Source of the DNA: Bacteroidota bacterium
GTDB lineage: Bacteria > Bacteroidota > Bacteroidia > Sphingobacteriales > Sphingobacteriaceae
NCBI GenBank assembly: GCA_026224775.1
Contig: JAMFRP010000002.1
Coordinates: forward strand, 1-64,000
Direction of reading: 5' to 3'
DNA: 64,000 nucleotides
The first letter of the stretch is position 1; each line of letters starts with the position of its first letter. The translations under genes were made by a program, and so were the position numbers. This document shows positions 46,532-55,468 of the stretch, piece by piece. The notes under the pieces are model-generated. The model made no database searches. It was not told the origin of the DNA and saw only the letters and a list, made by a program, of their open reading frames with translations.

Positions 46532-48171
46532 ACTGGCTGCATTATTTAGTAGAGGCAAATTTATACCTGGCTGTATTTTATGCCATATACTACCTGTTTT
46601 TAAGGACCGATACCCATTACGCGCTGAGCCGGATTTACTTGTTGGCAACCTCCGTAATTTCCTTTGTTATTCCTTTGCTGCAACTGGGATTTTTGAAATC
46701 TGCTGAGCCAAAACCAATAGCTATTACCCTAATCCCTTTGCCGCAGTCTGCCGTAATTCATTATACTAATGCGCCTGTTGAAGTGGTTCATTTTACCTGG
46801 CAAGACGGGTTAATTGGGGCCTATTTTTTAGGTGTTGCTGTATTGCTTATTATATTTTCGATAAAAATTTATCAATTATTTAAGTTGACGAGAGCGTCAA
46901 ATGCTGAGACAGATGCTTCTTATAAATTGATCTATGTTGATGATTCAAACACCGCTTTTTCCTTTTTCAACTTTCTTTTTATCGGCACAAAAGCAAGCGG
47001 AGCTGATACTATTATTCAGCACGAGTTGGTACATATCCGGCAAAAACACTCAGTCGACATTATTTTTATTGAGCTTCTAAAGATCGTCAACTGGTTTAAT
47101 CCGTTCATCTATTTGCTTCAAGCCAGCTTGAAAACCTTGCATGAATACATCGCCGATGAGCAAACCGCTACCGAAGGGAACGATGTAATAGCTTATTCAA
47201 CATTCCTGGTTAATAATGCTTATGGGCTTAGCGGATCATCCATTACGCATTCATTTTTCAATTATAACCTGTTAAAAAAAAGGATTATTATGTTAAACCA
47301 ACAACGTTCAGGTAATTTGGCAAGGCTAAAGTACCTGCTGGCAGTACCCATTTGCGGCGGGCTGCTATGTGTATCAACACTCGCATTCAGTAAAAACTAC
47401 GGGTTCATTGATATTGCGCCGCACCGTATAAACAAGAATAATAAAAGCCCCCAAGTTGCAGAGCCGATGAGACGTTTGTTGGTTACTCAACACGGTGTAT
47501 CGGTTATAACGGATAAGTTCAGTCACCAATATCCTAATGGTTCAGTTAAGTATTACACTGCTCATAACTTGAGTAATAAAGCCATCGAAGATCTAAAGAA
47601 AGAGGGCGTTGTGGTTAATATTATATCAGGCGATGAAGTTGATACGCCTAAACGCGTGCATTTTACAGCTAACAATAATGTTATTAATTACAATTATACC
47701 TATACAACTACTAAAGGATACAATGTGGTCGAAGATATTCATAATAGCAATGGTGGTGGTAATCTATCTAAAAAGGTAATTATAACTGATAAAGATGGCA
47801 GTAAACACACTTATTATGATGAAAAAATTTCAACTGATGAGCGAAAAATGTTGCTTGACAAATACGGCTATAAATTTCCAAGCGGAAAACTGTTGACTGT
47901 AAAGCTTTTGCCTCCCCCCCTACCATCAGCCCCGTCGGCAAAAAAGTTAAAACTTGCACCGCCACCACCACCTGTTCCTACGCAACCTAAAGTTTACAAC
48001 CGCCCGCCATCGCCTGCACCAACGCTATTAAAAAATTTCACGCTTGTGCGTCCTGGTGTACATAAACTACCACCGTCGCCACCAACCGTTGCGCCCATTA
48101 AAACGACAAAGCTGCTGCCGCTGCTGCCACCCATCCCCGGTTTCTTCACAAAATCAGAAAAAGCCTGTTAA
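46528..48171 (+). CDS. M56 (BlaR1-type) metallopeptidase with non-penicillin sensor end
   Basis: 547 residues. Membrane segments at about 5-25, 33-52, 93-112 and about 272-292. The zinc site is HELVHIRQKHSVDI (about 167-171). The usual BlaR1 penicillin-binding domain (SxxK, KTG) is missing; instead residues about 300-460 form a beta-rich unknown region and the tail (about 460-547) is proline-rich (LAPPPPPVPTQPK, RPPSPAPT), ending in Cys. It probably relays an envelope signal to BlaI. There is no sign of a beta-lactamase gene beside it. Confidence 0.88.
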   Translation: MNWLHYLVEANLYLAVFYAIYYLFLRTDTHYALSRIYLLATSVISFVIPLLQLGFLKSAEPKPIAITLIPLPQSAVIHYTNAPVEVVHFTWQDGLIGAYFLGVAVLLIIFSIKIYQLFKLTRASNAETDASYKLIYVDDSNTAFSFFNFLFIGTKASGADTIIQHELVHIRQKHSVDIIFIELLKIVNWFNPFIYLLQASLKTLHEYIADEQTATEGNDVIAYSTFLVNNAYGLSGSSITHSFFNYNLLKKRIIMLNQQRSGNLARLKYLLAVPICGGLLCVSTLAFSKNYGFIDIAPHRINKNNKSPQVAEPMRRLLVTQHGVSVITDKFSHQYPNGSVKYYTAHNLSNKAIEDLKKEGVVVNIISGDEVDTPKRVHFTANNNVINYNYTYTTTKGYNVVEDIHNSNGGGNLSKKVIITDKDGSKHTYYDEKISTDERKMLLDKYGYKFPSGKLLTVKLLPPPLPSAPSAKKLKLAPPPPPVPTQPKVYNRPPSPAPTLLKNFTLVRPGVHKLPPSPPTVAPIKTTKLLPLLPPIPGFFTKSEKAC

Positions 48172-48256
48172 CCAGGGCGACTTCCTGGCTTTGTACAGAA
48201 TTTATAAATACAAGTAATGAGGATATAAAGGCAGCGTAATTGATTTACCCGATTAG

Positions 48257-48883
48257 CTAAGCTTTTACGTAGATAACCTGTTTCGTCTCAAAAAACTCCT
48301 CCTCAAAGTAATTTTTGAGGTGATATTGCTGAACGGCTAAACCCGATTCGGCAATTTCTTCTTCCAGATCTCCACCTTTTAAATAAAAGATGCCGCTGGA
48401 TAATGTATTTTTTGATTGTTTACTGAACTTTCCTTTTACCCAAGGGTAAAACTCCTTTAACCTGGTTACAGCCCGCGATACCACAAAATCGAATTTTTCA
48501 TCAACTTGTTCAGCGCGTAAGTGTTCCGCTTTAAGGTTTTGAAGGCCAAGTGCTGAGGCTACCTCCTTAACCACTTTTATTTTTTTGCCGATAGAATCTA
48601 CCAAAAAAAACTGTGTTTCGGGGAATAAAATAGCCAGAGGAATACCGGGAAAACCGCCGCCGGTACCTACGTCAAGCACTTTTTCGCCGGGCAAAAAATT
48701 TATCACTTTGGCTATACCGAGTGAATGCAGTATATGGCGTTCGTAAAGCTGATCAATATCCTTCCGCGAAATAACGTTGATCTGGTTATTCCAAAAGTTG
48801 TACAACTCGGGCAATTGTTCAAACTGCTGCTGTTGCTGCGGAGTAATGTTGGGGAAATATTTTAGGAGAATATTAGATGTCAT
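48257..48883 (-). CDS. rsmG: 16S rRNA (guanine527-N7)-methyltransferase
   Basis: 208 residues. The SAM site is KVLDVGTGGGFPGIPLAIL, then FFLVDSIGKKIKVVKEVAS, and VSRAVTRLKEFYPW. It methylates G527 of 16S rRNA. It overlaps the upstream ECF sigma gene by 11 bases, forming a three-gene leftward operon GT2-sigma-rsmG. Confidence 0.95.
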   Translation of the reverse strand: MTSNILLKYFPNITPQQQQQFEQLPELYNFWNNQINVISRKDIDQLYERHILHSLGIAKVINFLPGEKVLDVGTGGGFPGIPLAILFPETQFFLVDSIGKKIKVVKEVASALGLQNLKAEHLRAEQVDEKFDFVVSRAVTRLKEFYPWVKGKFSKQSKNTLSSGIFYLKGGDLEEEIAESGLAVQQYHLKNYFEEEFFETKQVIYVKA

Positions 48884-49478
48884 CCCTGTTTAATCGGTTA
48901 AGGATATTTCCTAATAAGTAACGAGCTCTGAATAATTGCGCTTTCACTGTACCCAAAGGTAAATCAAGCTGCTGAGCGATCTCCTCGTAAGATAATTCAT
49001 CAAAGTATCTCAGTGTGATCAGGTTGCGGTATCGTAACGGTAAGTTTTCTATCAATAACTTTAACTCTTCAGTTTGTTGTTTTTTGATAGATGTTTCTTC
49101 CGGATTTAACACATCAGCCTTAATTTGTAAAGTCTTATCCTCGCCATCATCATCCATCATACCATGTATGGAGGTAGTATTTAGCTTCTTTTTACGGATA
49201 AAATCGATACAATTGTTAGTAGCCACACGGAAAAGCCATGTACTAAAGGCGTAATCTGGCTGGTATTTTTCCAGTTTTTCAAAGGCTTTGGCAAAGGTTT
49301 CAACAGTGAGGTCCATAGCGTCCTCCTTGTTGTTAACCATTTTCAATACCATAAAATAGATGGAATCTTTATAGCGATGCATCAGGTCGGCGTAGGCTTT
49401 TTGGTTGCCTTCGCGCGCCTTCACCACCAGGTGAAAATCATTCTTCGCGTTCTCGGTAAAGTTTGCGTTTATTTCCAT
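48873..49478 (-). CDS. RNA polymerase sigma factor, ECF/RpoE-like
   Basis: 201 residues. Region 2 (about 27-90) has YADLMHRYKDSIYFMVLKMV and STWLFRVATNNCIDFIRKKK; region 4 (about 140-195) has PLRYRNLITLRYFDELSYEE and PLGTVKAQLFRARYLL. An acidic linker with a DDDGED run joins them. No anti-sigma gene is adjacent. It overlaps both neighbours, the GT2 gene by 10 bases and rsmG by 11, so it is coupled to housekeeping genes and is not a Sus-type sigma. Confidence 0.93.
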   Translation of the reverse strand: MEINANFTENAKNDFHLVVKAREGNQKAYADLMHRYKDSIYFMVLKMVNNKEDAMDLTVETFAKAFEKLEKYQPDYAFSTWLFRVATNNCIDFIRKKKLNTTSIHGMMDDDGEDKTLQIKADVLNPEETSIKKQQTEELKLLIENLPLRYRNLITLRYFDELSYEEIAQQLDLPLGTVKAQLFRARYLLGNILNRLNRDDI

Positions 49479-50599
49479 TGGGTGGTCTTAATAAAAGTGG
49501 CTAGTAGTCCGAATGTGTTTATATATATGTAATAACAAAAATCAAGCCCGGGCAAATACCATAGCAAATCATTGGCTTCCAGCTTCTTAAAAGTTTTGCT
49601 ATAAATCACTATTTGCAGTATCAGCCTGAATATAAATACCCCCAAAACAAGCATGGGCTCGAAGCTAAATATAAGGCATATAATCAGTAAAACATAAAAC
49701 AAATAGCCGCTAATCGCATCAATACTTAGCATTCTGCGGTGCCTATCTTTGTAATATTTACCTACCCCAAAATGGCGTTTTTTCTGTTTATACCATGATG
49801 ACAAAGTGCTTTTGGCATCGGTATAAGTAAAAGCTTCGGGGTGTAATTCAATTGTTGTATTATCTTCTGTAGCGTGTTGATTCACAAATAAATCATCATC
49901 ACCGGCTATCAAATGCATATGCGAAGCGAAACCTTTAGCACTAAAAAACAGTGTTTTGGTATAGGCTAAATTACGCCCAACACCCATGTAAGGGTTGCCA
50001 TTTAGTGCTGCTGAGAAATAATTAATAGCGGCTTTCACAGCTTCAAACCTGATAAGAGAGTTCAAAAAAGCCTTACGCTTATTATAAGGTGCATAACCTA
50101 AAACAATTTGCGCGGATGGGCTAAAATTCGCGGCCATGCGGGTTATCCAGTTAGCTGACCCGGGCATACAATCAGCATCGGTGAATAACAAATGCTCATT
50201 TTTTGCAGCCTTGATACCGAGGGTTAATGCAAACTTTTTGCCGGTTTTAAAACGATCATGCTCGGCAATAGTAACCACTTTTAGGTGAGGATATTTCTCC
50301 TGAAAAACCTCTAATACAGTATCGGACGAATCGTGAGAACAATCGTTTATTACTACAACTTCATAGTCGGGGTAATTTTGCTCCAGGATAAATGGCAGGT
50401 AATGTTGTAAATTTTTAGCCTCGTTTCGGGCACTGATAATTACCGAAACGGGGATAGTTACGGGCATCAAATCCTCCAGCGGTTTATAGCCGGCAAGCCT
50501 GCTATAATTGTTAATCAGATAATACAGCTGAATAATAAAACAGAACTGAAAAAGCAGAAATAAGGCTTCCTTTATATACGTTTCCAAACAATGATACAA
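49469..50599 (-). CDS. Family 2 glycosyltransferase with membrane anchor
   Basis: 376 residues. A TM segment at about 8-30 leads to the GT-A domain: VSVIISARNEAKNLQHYL, EVVVINDCSHDSSD, the DxD-type LFTDADCMPGS and the acceptor block KQKKRHFGVGKYYKDR (QxxRW-like). Two or three C-terminal TM segments follow (about 300-370). It likely builds an envelope polysaccharide or glycolipid. First gene of the GT2-sigma-rsmG operon. Confidence 0.88.
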   Translation of the reverse strand: MYHCLETYIKEALFLLFQFCFIIQLYYLINNYSRLAGYKPLEDLMPVTIPVSVIISARNEAKNLQHYLPFILEQNYPDYEVVVINDCSHDSSDTVLEVFQEKYPHLKVVTIAEHDRFKTGKKFALTLGIKAAKNEHLLFTDADCMPGSANWITRMAANFSPSAQIVLGYAPYNKRKAFLNSLIRFEAVKAAINYFSAALNGNPYMGVGRNLAYTKTLFFSAKGFASHMHLIAGDDDLFVNQHATEDNTTIELHPEAFTYTDAKSTLSSWYKQKKRHFGVGKYYKDRHRRMLSIDAISGYLFYVLLIICLIFSFEPMLVLGVFIFRLILQIVIYSKTFKKLEANDLLWYLPGLDFCYYIYINTFGLLATFIKTTQWK

Positions 50600-51109
50600 T
50601 AAGGAACAAATTTGTTAAAAATCAGCGGATTTATAGTGTTTATAAGTGGGTTAAGTTTCCACATTATTGTCTGAACCATGATTAAATGGATTAAAGGATT
50701 CGCCTAACTTCAGATCCTTTCTTTACCTGTCTTATAATTCGTGTGGGAAACACCTATTAAGGCTTAGAGAATGTTTAATTAGTGCGTATTTTTTGGTACA
50801 TTCTGGATCAAAATGAGGGTAAAACGGGCAAAATTTGATCAAAAATGATTAAAAAATAGGCCTTTTTAGGTCTTTTTTAGGCTAAAAACGGTTGTTTTGT
50901 AGCTAAAAGTAGGGTAATTTGGCCTATAAAATCGCTCTTTTTAATGCTATTTAGGGCGTTTTTGGGCCAAAAAGTGTACCATTTGTACCAAGTGTTTCAT
51001 GTGTTTCGTGGTACAGTACACCCCTGACGTGGTTGGCTCATTTGCATCCTTACATCCACAAATTGCACATTCGCACATCCTGATAAATTTGTTAATTTTG
51101 CACACTTAC
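50600..51109. other. 510-base divergent spacer before tgt
   Basis: No gene seen. It holds a run of similar T-rich words (TTTTTAGG at about 50860-50880, with GGCCTTTTTAGGTC and GGCTAAAAACGG nearby), a short fragment GTCTGAACCATGATTAAATG near 50671-50690 that resembles interspersed Bacteroidota repeats from memory, a hairpin (50974-51021) and a TAnnTTTG box (51093-51100). Confidence 0.6.
50974..51021. repeat. Bulged hairpin upstream of tgt
   Basis: GTGTAC, CATT bulge, TGTACCA (50974-50990) pairs with TGGTACA, GTACAC (51009-51021) around an 18-base loop: a 13-pair stem with a four-base bulge. It lies 89 bases before the tgt ATG. It is not recognised as a preQ1 riboswitch. Confidence 0.6.
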
Positions 51110-52240
51110 ATGAAATTTAATTTAACAGCCAAGGATCCGCATTCAAAAGCCCGCGCGGGCGAGATCACTACCGATCACGGAACCATACAAACGCCTATTT
51201 TTATGCCTGTTGGTACCGCAGGCACCGTAAAAGCCGTTCATCAGCACGAGCTAAAGAACGATATTAAGGCGCAAATTATACTAGGAAACACCTACCATTT
51301 ATACTTAAGGCCAGGGCTTAATACCATTGAGCAAGCCGGTGGCCTGCATAAATTTAACGGCTGGGATGGCCCTATTTTAACCGATAGCGGCGGCTACCAG
51401 GTGTATTCACTTACCGAAGTACGTAAAATAAAGGAGGAAGGCGTTACTTTCCGCTCGCATATTGATGGATCAAAACATTTGTTTACGCCTGAGAATGTGA
51501 TGGATATACAGCGCACCATTGGCGCGGACATTATCATGGCTTTTGATGAGTGTACGCCCTACCCTTGCGACTATAACTACGCCAAACGTTCTATAGAAAT
51601 GACCCATCGCTGGCTTAAACGTTGCTGCGACAGGTTTGACAGTACCGAACCTAAGTATGGCTATAGTCAGACATTTTTTCCTATAGTACAGGGCTCGGTT
51701 TATAAGGATCTGAGGGTAAGATCGGCAGAAGTTATCGCTTCATTCGAGCGCGAGGGCAATGCCATAGGTGGACTTTCAGTAGGCGAACCCTCTGAAGAAA
51801 TGTACGCCATGACAGAAATTGTGTGTAATATATTACCGGAGCAAAAACCACGTTATTTGATGGGTGTAGGCACACCCATCAATATTTTGGAGAATATAGC
51901 GTTAGGTATTGATATGTTTGACTGCGTAATGCCTACCCGCAATGCCCGTAACGGTATGTTGTTTACAAAAAATGGCATCATCAATATTAAAAACGAGAAG
52001 TGGAAGAACGATTTTTCGCCAATTGAAGCTGATAGTGACCTATTTGCAGATAAAGCATATACAAAAGCCTATTTAAGGCACCTGATACATAGCGGCGAAA
52101 TGCTTGGGGCACAAATAGCTACCTTGCACAACCTGCACTTTTACCTGTGGCTGGTACAGGAAGCACGTGAAAAGATAATAAGCGGCGAGTTTTATAACTG
52201 GAAACAGGTAATGGTAAAAAAGCTGGGCGAAAGGCTATAA
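51110..52240 (+). CDS. tgt: tRNA-guanine transglycosylase lacking zinc cysteines
   Basis: 376 residues from the ATG at 51110 (MKFNLTAKDPHSKARAGE); an in-frame ATG at 50999 adds a non-family N-terminus. The nucleophile Asp is in DMFDCVMPTRNARNG, general acid/base in ILTDSGGYQVYSL, and the substrate site QGSVYKDLRVRSA. In bacterial Tgt the zinc site is CxCxxC plus His; here the matching segment is EADSDLFADKAYTKAYLRHL with Ser, Leu and Asp for the three Cys, though the later His (ATLHNLHFY) is kept. It exchanges guanine 34 for preQ1 in tRNA. Confidence 0.95.
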   Translation: MKFNLTAKDPHSKARAGEITTDHGTIQTPIFMPVGTAGTVKAVHQHELKNDIKAQIILGNTYHLYLRPGLNTIEQAGGLHKFNGWDGPILTDSGGYQVYSLTEVRKIKEEGVTFRSHIDGSKHLFTPENVMDIQRTIGADIIMAFDECTPYPCDYNYAKRSIEMTHRWLKRCCDRFDSTEPKYGYSQTFFPIVQGSVYKDLRVRSAEVIASFEREGNAIGGLSVGEPSEEMYAMTEIVCNILPEQKPRYLMGVGTPINILENIALGIDMFDCVMPTRNARNGMLFTKNGIINIKNEKWKNDFSPIEADSDLFADKAYTKAYLRHLIHSGEMLGAQIATLHNLHFYLWLVQEAREKIISGEFYNWKQVMVKKLGERL

Positions 52241-52326
52241 GCCCCACCCAACCCTCCCCGGTAGGGAGGGCTATTAAAAAAATCACAATAAAGTCTCCCC
52301 TACCGGGAGAGATTTAGAGGGGGTTT
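52241..52326. repeat. CTCCCC interspersed repeat, copy 2, forming the lptG leader
   Basis: A close copy of the repeat at 40755: hairpin CCCTCCCCGGTAGGGAGGG (52253-52271), an A-rich middle, TCTCCCCTACCGGGAGA and the end TTTAGAGGGGG at 52314-52324. It fills the whole tgt-lptG spacer, and the GAGGGGG end lies just before the ATG at 52327. Confidence 0.85.
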
Positions 52327-53433
52327 ATGAAGGAATTATATAACAGATACGTTAAAGTAATTGATAGATACATCATCAATAAATACCTGGGTACATTCGT
52401 GTTTACCCTGGGTATGTTTATAGTGATATCTGTTGTGTTTGATATATCTGAACACCTTGATAACTTCCTTTCCAAACACGCTACCTTATACCAAATTGCC
52501 TTCCAATATTACGCCGGGTTTATACCATTTTACATCAACATGTTATCGCCTCTTATTAACTTTTTGGCGGTAATTTTCTTCACCGCGAAGATGGCTAACC
52601 AAACAGAAATCGTTCCGATACTGAGTGGAAAAGCCAGCTTTAATCGTTTTTTAAGGCCCTATTTTATTGCCGCTACACTCATATTTATCGTATCATTTTT
52701 TGCCAATGTTTACCTTATTCCATATACCAATAAGCTAAAAATCGACTTCGAAAATACACATGGTTTCAATGGCGACCAGGACCCTACCAAGAGCCAGGTG
52801 CATTTAAAATTGGATACCCATACCTTCGTTTATCTGGAATCATACCAGCAGGATGTGCATACTGGCTATACTTTTATTCTGGAGAAATTCAATGGTGATG
52901 ACCTTAAAGAAAAATTATATGCTCCTACCATTACCTACGATTCCCTTAAAAGACAATGGAGGCTAAACAACTGTACCATACGTTATGTGAACGGTTTACA
53001 TGAGCGCCAATTGACGGGCGTAACTAAAGATACGACACTGGATATGATACCAAGCGACTTTAATGTATTGCATGATGATAGCTACGATGCGATGAGTTTA
53101 AAGACATTAAACATAGCCATAGCTAAAGAAAAAATACGCGGATCTGGGGTTTTAAATAACATGCTTTATCAAAAATACAGACGTTTTATTTATCCTTTTT
53201 CAACGTTTGTATTAATGCTTATTGGTGTCGCATTATCATCACAAAAGGTGCGCGGCGGTATAGGCTTACCGCTGGGCATAGGTATAATACTGTGTTTTTC
53301 GTTTATTATAGTAGATAAATTCGCCTTTGTCTTTGCCGAAAAAGGCACCATGTCGTCACTAATGGCGGCATTTATACCCAACATATTATTTGGCTTATTA
53401 GGCTTATATTTGCTGTATAAAGCGCCTAAATAA
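52327..53433 (+). CDS. LptF/LptG family permease (YjgP/YjgQ)
   Basis: 368 residues. Six membrane segments, three at each end, enclose a periplasmic beta-jellyroll (about 130-260). It starts IDRYIINKYLGTFVFTLGMF, and the C-terminal group includes PFSTFVLMLIGVALSSQKVR. It drives LPS extraction with LptB. It overlaps the transporter gene by one base. Its leader is an interspersed repeat ending GAGGGGG close to the ATG, an unusual ribosome-binding context. Confidence 0.9.
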   Translation: MKELYNRYVKVIDRYIINKYLGTFVFTLGMFIVISVVFDISEHLDNFLSKHATLYQIAFQYYAGFIPFYINMLSPLINFLAVIFFTAKMANQTEIVPILSGKASFNRFLRPYFIAATLIFIVSFFANVYLIPYTNKLKIDFENTHGFNGDQDPTKSQVHLKLDTHTFVYLESYQQDVHTGYTFILEKFNGDDLKEKLYAPTITYDSLKRQWRLNNCTIRYVNGLHERQLTGVTKDTTLDMIPSDFNVLHDDSYDAMSLKTLNIAIAKEKIRGSGVLNNMLYQKYRRFIYPFSTFVLMLIGVALSSQKVRGGIGLPLGIGIILCFSFIIVDKFAFVFAEKGTMSSLMAAFIPNILFGLLGLYLLYKAPK

Positions 53434-54335
53434 TGCCCGAAAATTCTCCTACCACAGGTATAGATAAAAACCTTTTAATCCTTCATTTTACTGTCTTCAT
53501 CTGGGGGTTTACCAGTATTCTGGGTAAATTAATCACCATAGAGGCAGTACAATTGGTATGGTATAGAGTTGTAATAGCTGCTATTTCCTTGTTTTTATAT
53601 TTCAAATTCAACAAAAACACCATCAAAATTGATAGAAATACCTTGTTAAAACTGATGTTTACGGGTGCTTTAGTAGGCGGTCACTGGATATTATTTTTCG
53701 CTTCTATCAAAGTTTCTACCGTCTCGGTAACGTTGGTTTGTCTGTCATCCATCACACTTTTCACTGCTATATTTGAGCCAATAATCAATAATAACCGCAT
53801 CTCAAAACTCGAGATAATCGCCGGTATTTTTATCGTTGTTGGGATATTACTGATATTTAAATTTGAAACACAATACACTAAGGGCATCATCCTAGGCTTA
53901 CTTAGCGCCATATGCGCAAGCCTTTTCTCTATCATAAACGCACGGCAGGTAAAGCAAATAGAAGCACCCGTTATTGCTTTTTACGAGCTTTCAGGAGCCT
54001 TTGTATGGATCACAGTTTACCTATTTTTCACTCACGGATTCGGACAGGGCATGGTTTTGCAGAATTCAGATATTGGCTATTTAGTGATTCTTGGCACCAT
54101 CTGCACCTCGCTTGCCTACGTCGCCGGGGTATCGGTAATGAAAGAATTTTCGGCTTTCAAGGTAGCGCTTATCACCAACCTCGAGCCGGTATATGGCATC
54201 ATCCTGGCCTTCATTTTTTTTGGTGAACTGCATAAATTAAAGCCTGGTTTCTGGCTTGGTGCAATGGTTATTTTATCTACTATCTTTCTTTACCCTGTAG
54301 CCCAAAAGCAAATCACAAAACGCAAGGCACGTTAA
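53433..54335 (+). CDS. EamA/DMT-type inner-membrane transporter
   Basis: 300 residues with ten membrane segments in two EamA repeats; the first repeat shows HFTVFIWGFTSILGKLI and LVGGHWILFFASIKVSTVSV, the second ISLV-type GLLSAICASLFSIINARQV and NLEPVYGIILAFIFFGELH. The family exports amino acids or metabolites; the substrate is unknown. The stop of the LptG-like gene and this ATG share one base (TAATG). Confidence 0.9.
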   Translation: MPENSPTTGIDKNLLILHFTVFIWGFTSILGKLITIEAVQLVWYRVVIAAISLFLYFKFNKNTIKIDRNTLLKLMFTGALVGGHWILFFASIKVSTVSVTLVCLSSITLFTAIFEPIINNNRISKLEIIAGIFIVVGILLIFKFETQYTKGIILGLLSAICASLFSIINARQVKQIEAPVIAFYELSGAFVWITVYLFFTHGFGQGMVLQNSDIGYLVILGTICTSLAYVAGVSVMKEFSAFKVALITNLEPVYGIILAFIFFGELHKLKPGFWLGAMVILSTIFLYPVAQKQITKRKAR

Positions 54336-55185
54336 TTTCCATCTTTTCTGCGTTAATTTTCCTGCTCTGAATCCTCCCATTTTCTCAATAATGTATACGA
54401 ATATCCTGATAGGGGATAGGAAACTCGTATACATCCGGCGCATTTTAAGACCTTCTAAGCGCTTCATTTCACCAGCATAGGTTTATACCATTCCGCTCAA
54501 AATAATCGATTTAAGGGTAATTATCAAAAATTGTTAGTGTATCTAAATTCAATATCATTACTAGCCGATTTTTAAGCTAAATCAGGTTATATTTTCATTT
54601 AAATAAACAATAAAATTATAAAAATTACAACAAGTAAATAACATATATAGCTTAAAATCAGTATATATATAAATTACAATGAAATAAAAAGTTTAACAAA
54701 AACAAGTTATCATAATAATGTAATTACTATCTTTTTTAGCAAAAATCATTTATTTGATAGTTTAAAAACTATAAACACTATAATAATCAACGTTTTAAAT
54801 AGTTAAATATAAAGTTAAAGTGGAGACTCTATAATTTGATTATATGAACAGACCATAGTGTATTGAACTTAAACAAATAAGAAATGGATAAATTGACGGC
54901 AGGGAGAAAAAAATCGATCCAAACAAAAAATGGATTCAAATTCGATCATTTTTTCAAGACCAGTTTTTGAAATTCTGGTCGATCAATCACCATTCTGTCG
55001 ATCACCACCAGTTATCAGTCAATAACATCAATTGACCTTTTGCAACAATGACACCGCGTTAATCAGAATGAGAATTATTCAACATGATATTTTTTCCAGG
55101 AGAAGAGCAGCCAACATTTAAAAAACACATTTTTAAAACACCATTAAAAAAGCGGATATTGTAAATAATAGAACATCAAAAAATC
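54336..55185. other. 850-base AT-rich spacer, no convincing gene
   Basis: The largest gap in the window. A cruciform-type palindrome lies at 54392-54433 (TGTATACGA/TCGTATACA with inner TATCC/GGATA). From 54540 to 54830 it is extremely AT-rich. A 28-codon open frame (54884-54970, MDKLTAGRKKS...) and the pair GACCAG/CTGGTC (54957-54979) follow, then the LapA-like gene at 55186. I cannot name an RNA or gene here. Confidence 0.5.
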
Positions 55186-55464
55186 ATGAGAATTAAAACC
55201 ATTGTTATAATCCTGATCACGGTAATGCTGACCATTGTGTTGATGCAAAATACCGAGCCTGTAACCTTTTCATTTTTGTGGGCAACTTTCCGAATATCTA
55301 AACTGGTTATGATGGTCGCCGTCGGTGTCGTCGCGTTTATTCTAGGCGTTTTAGTTGGCAGGCCTTCACGGGTAAAAAAACTGGGAGGAACTTATATTGA
55401 GGGCGAACATCAACGCGAAGATTCCAATACACTAAGCGACGAGGACAAGGAATATATAAACTAA
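55186..55464 (+). CDS. LapA-domain (DUF1049) small membrane protein
   Basis: 92 residues. Two membrane segments (about 5-22 and 38-58) are linked by the short loop QNTEPVTFSFLWATFRIS, the LapA/DUF1049 pattern, with a charged cytoplasmic tail (EGEHQREDSNTLSDEDKEY). In E. coli LapA works with LapB in LPS regulation; here no lapB is adjacent, so only the family is claimed. It is four bases ahead of the dehydrogenase pseudogene. Confidence 0.88.
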   Translation: MRIKTIVIILITVMLTIVLMQNTEPVTFSFLWATFRISKLVMMVAVGVVAFILGVLVGRPSRVKKLGGTYIEGEHQREDSNTLSDEDKEYIN

Positions 55465-55468
55465 CATC

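Noticed and set aside
50974..51021. preQ1 riboswitch before tgt
   Set aside because: The bulged hairpin lacks the preQ1-I pseudoknot tail and C-rich loop pattern I know; the position is suggestive but the sequence does not match.
50999..51109. 37-codon N-terminal extension of tgt
   Set aside because: Family members start at MKFNLTAKDP; the extension runs through a hairpin and the promoter box and has no similarity.
54273..54467. 64-codon - strand frame overlapping the EamA gene end
   Set aside because: It overlaps a real gene antisense and crosses the palindrome at 54392; no family resemblance.
54884..54970. 28-codon frame starting MDKLTAGRKKS in the large spacer
   Set aside because: Too short to support alone, no clear ribosome site, AT-rich composition; left as part of the spacer description.
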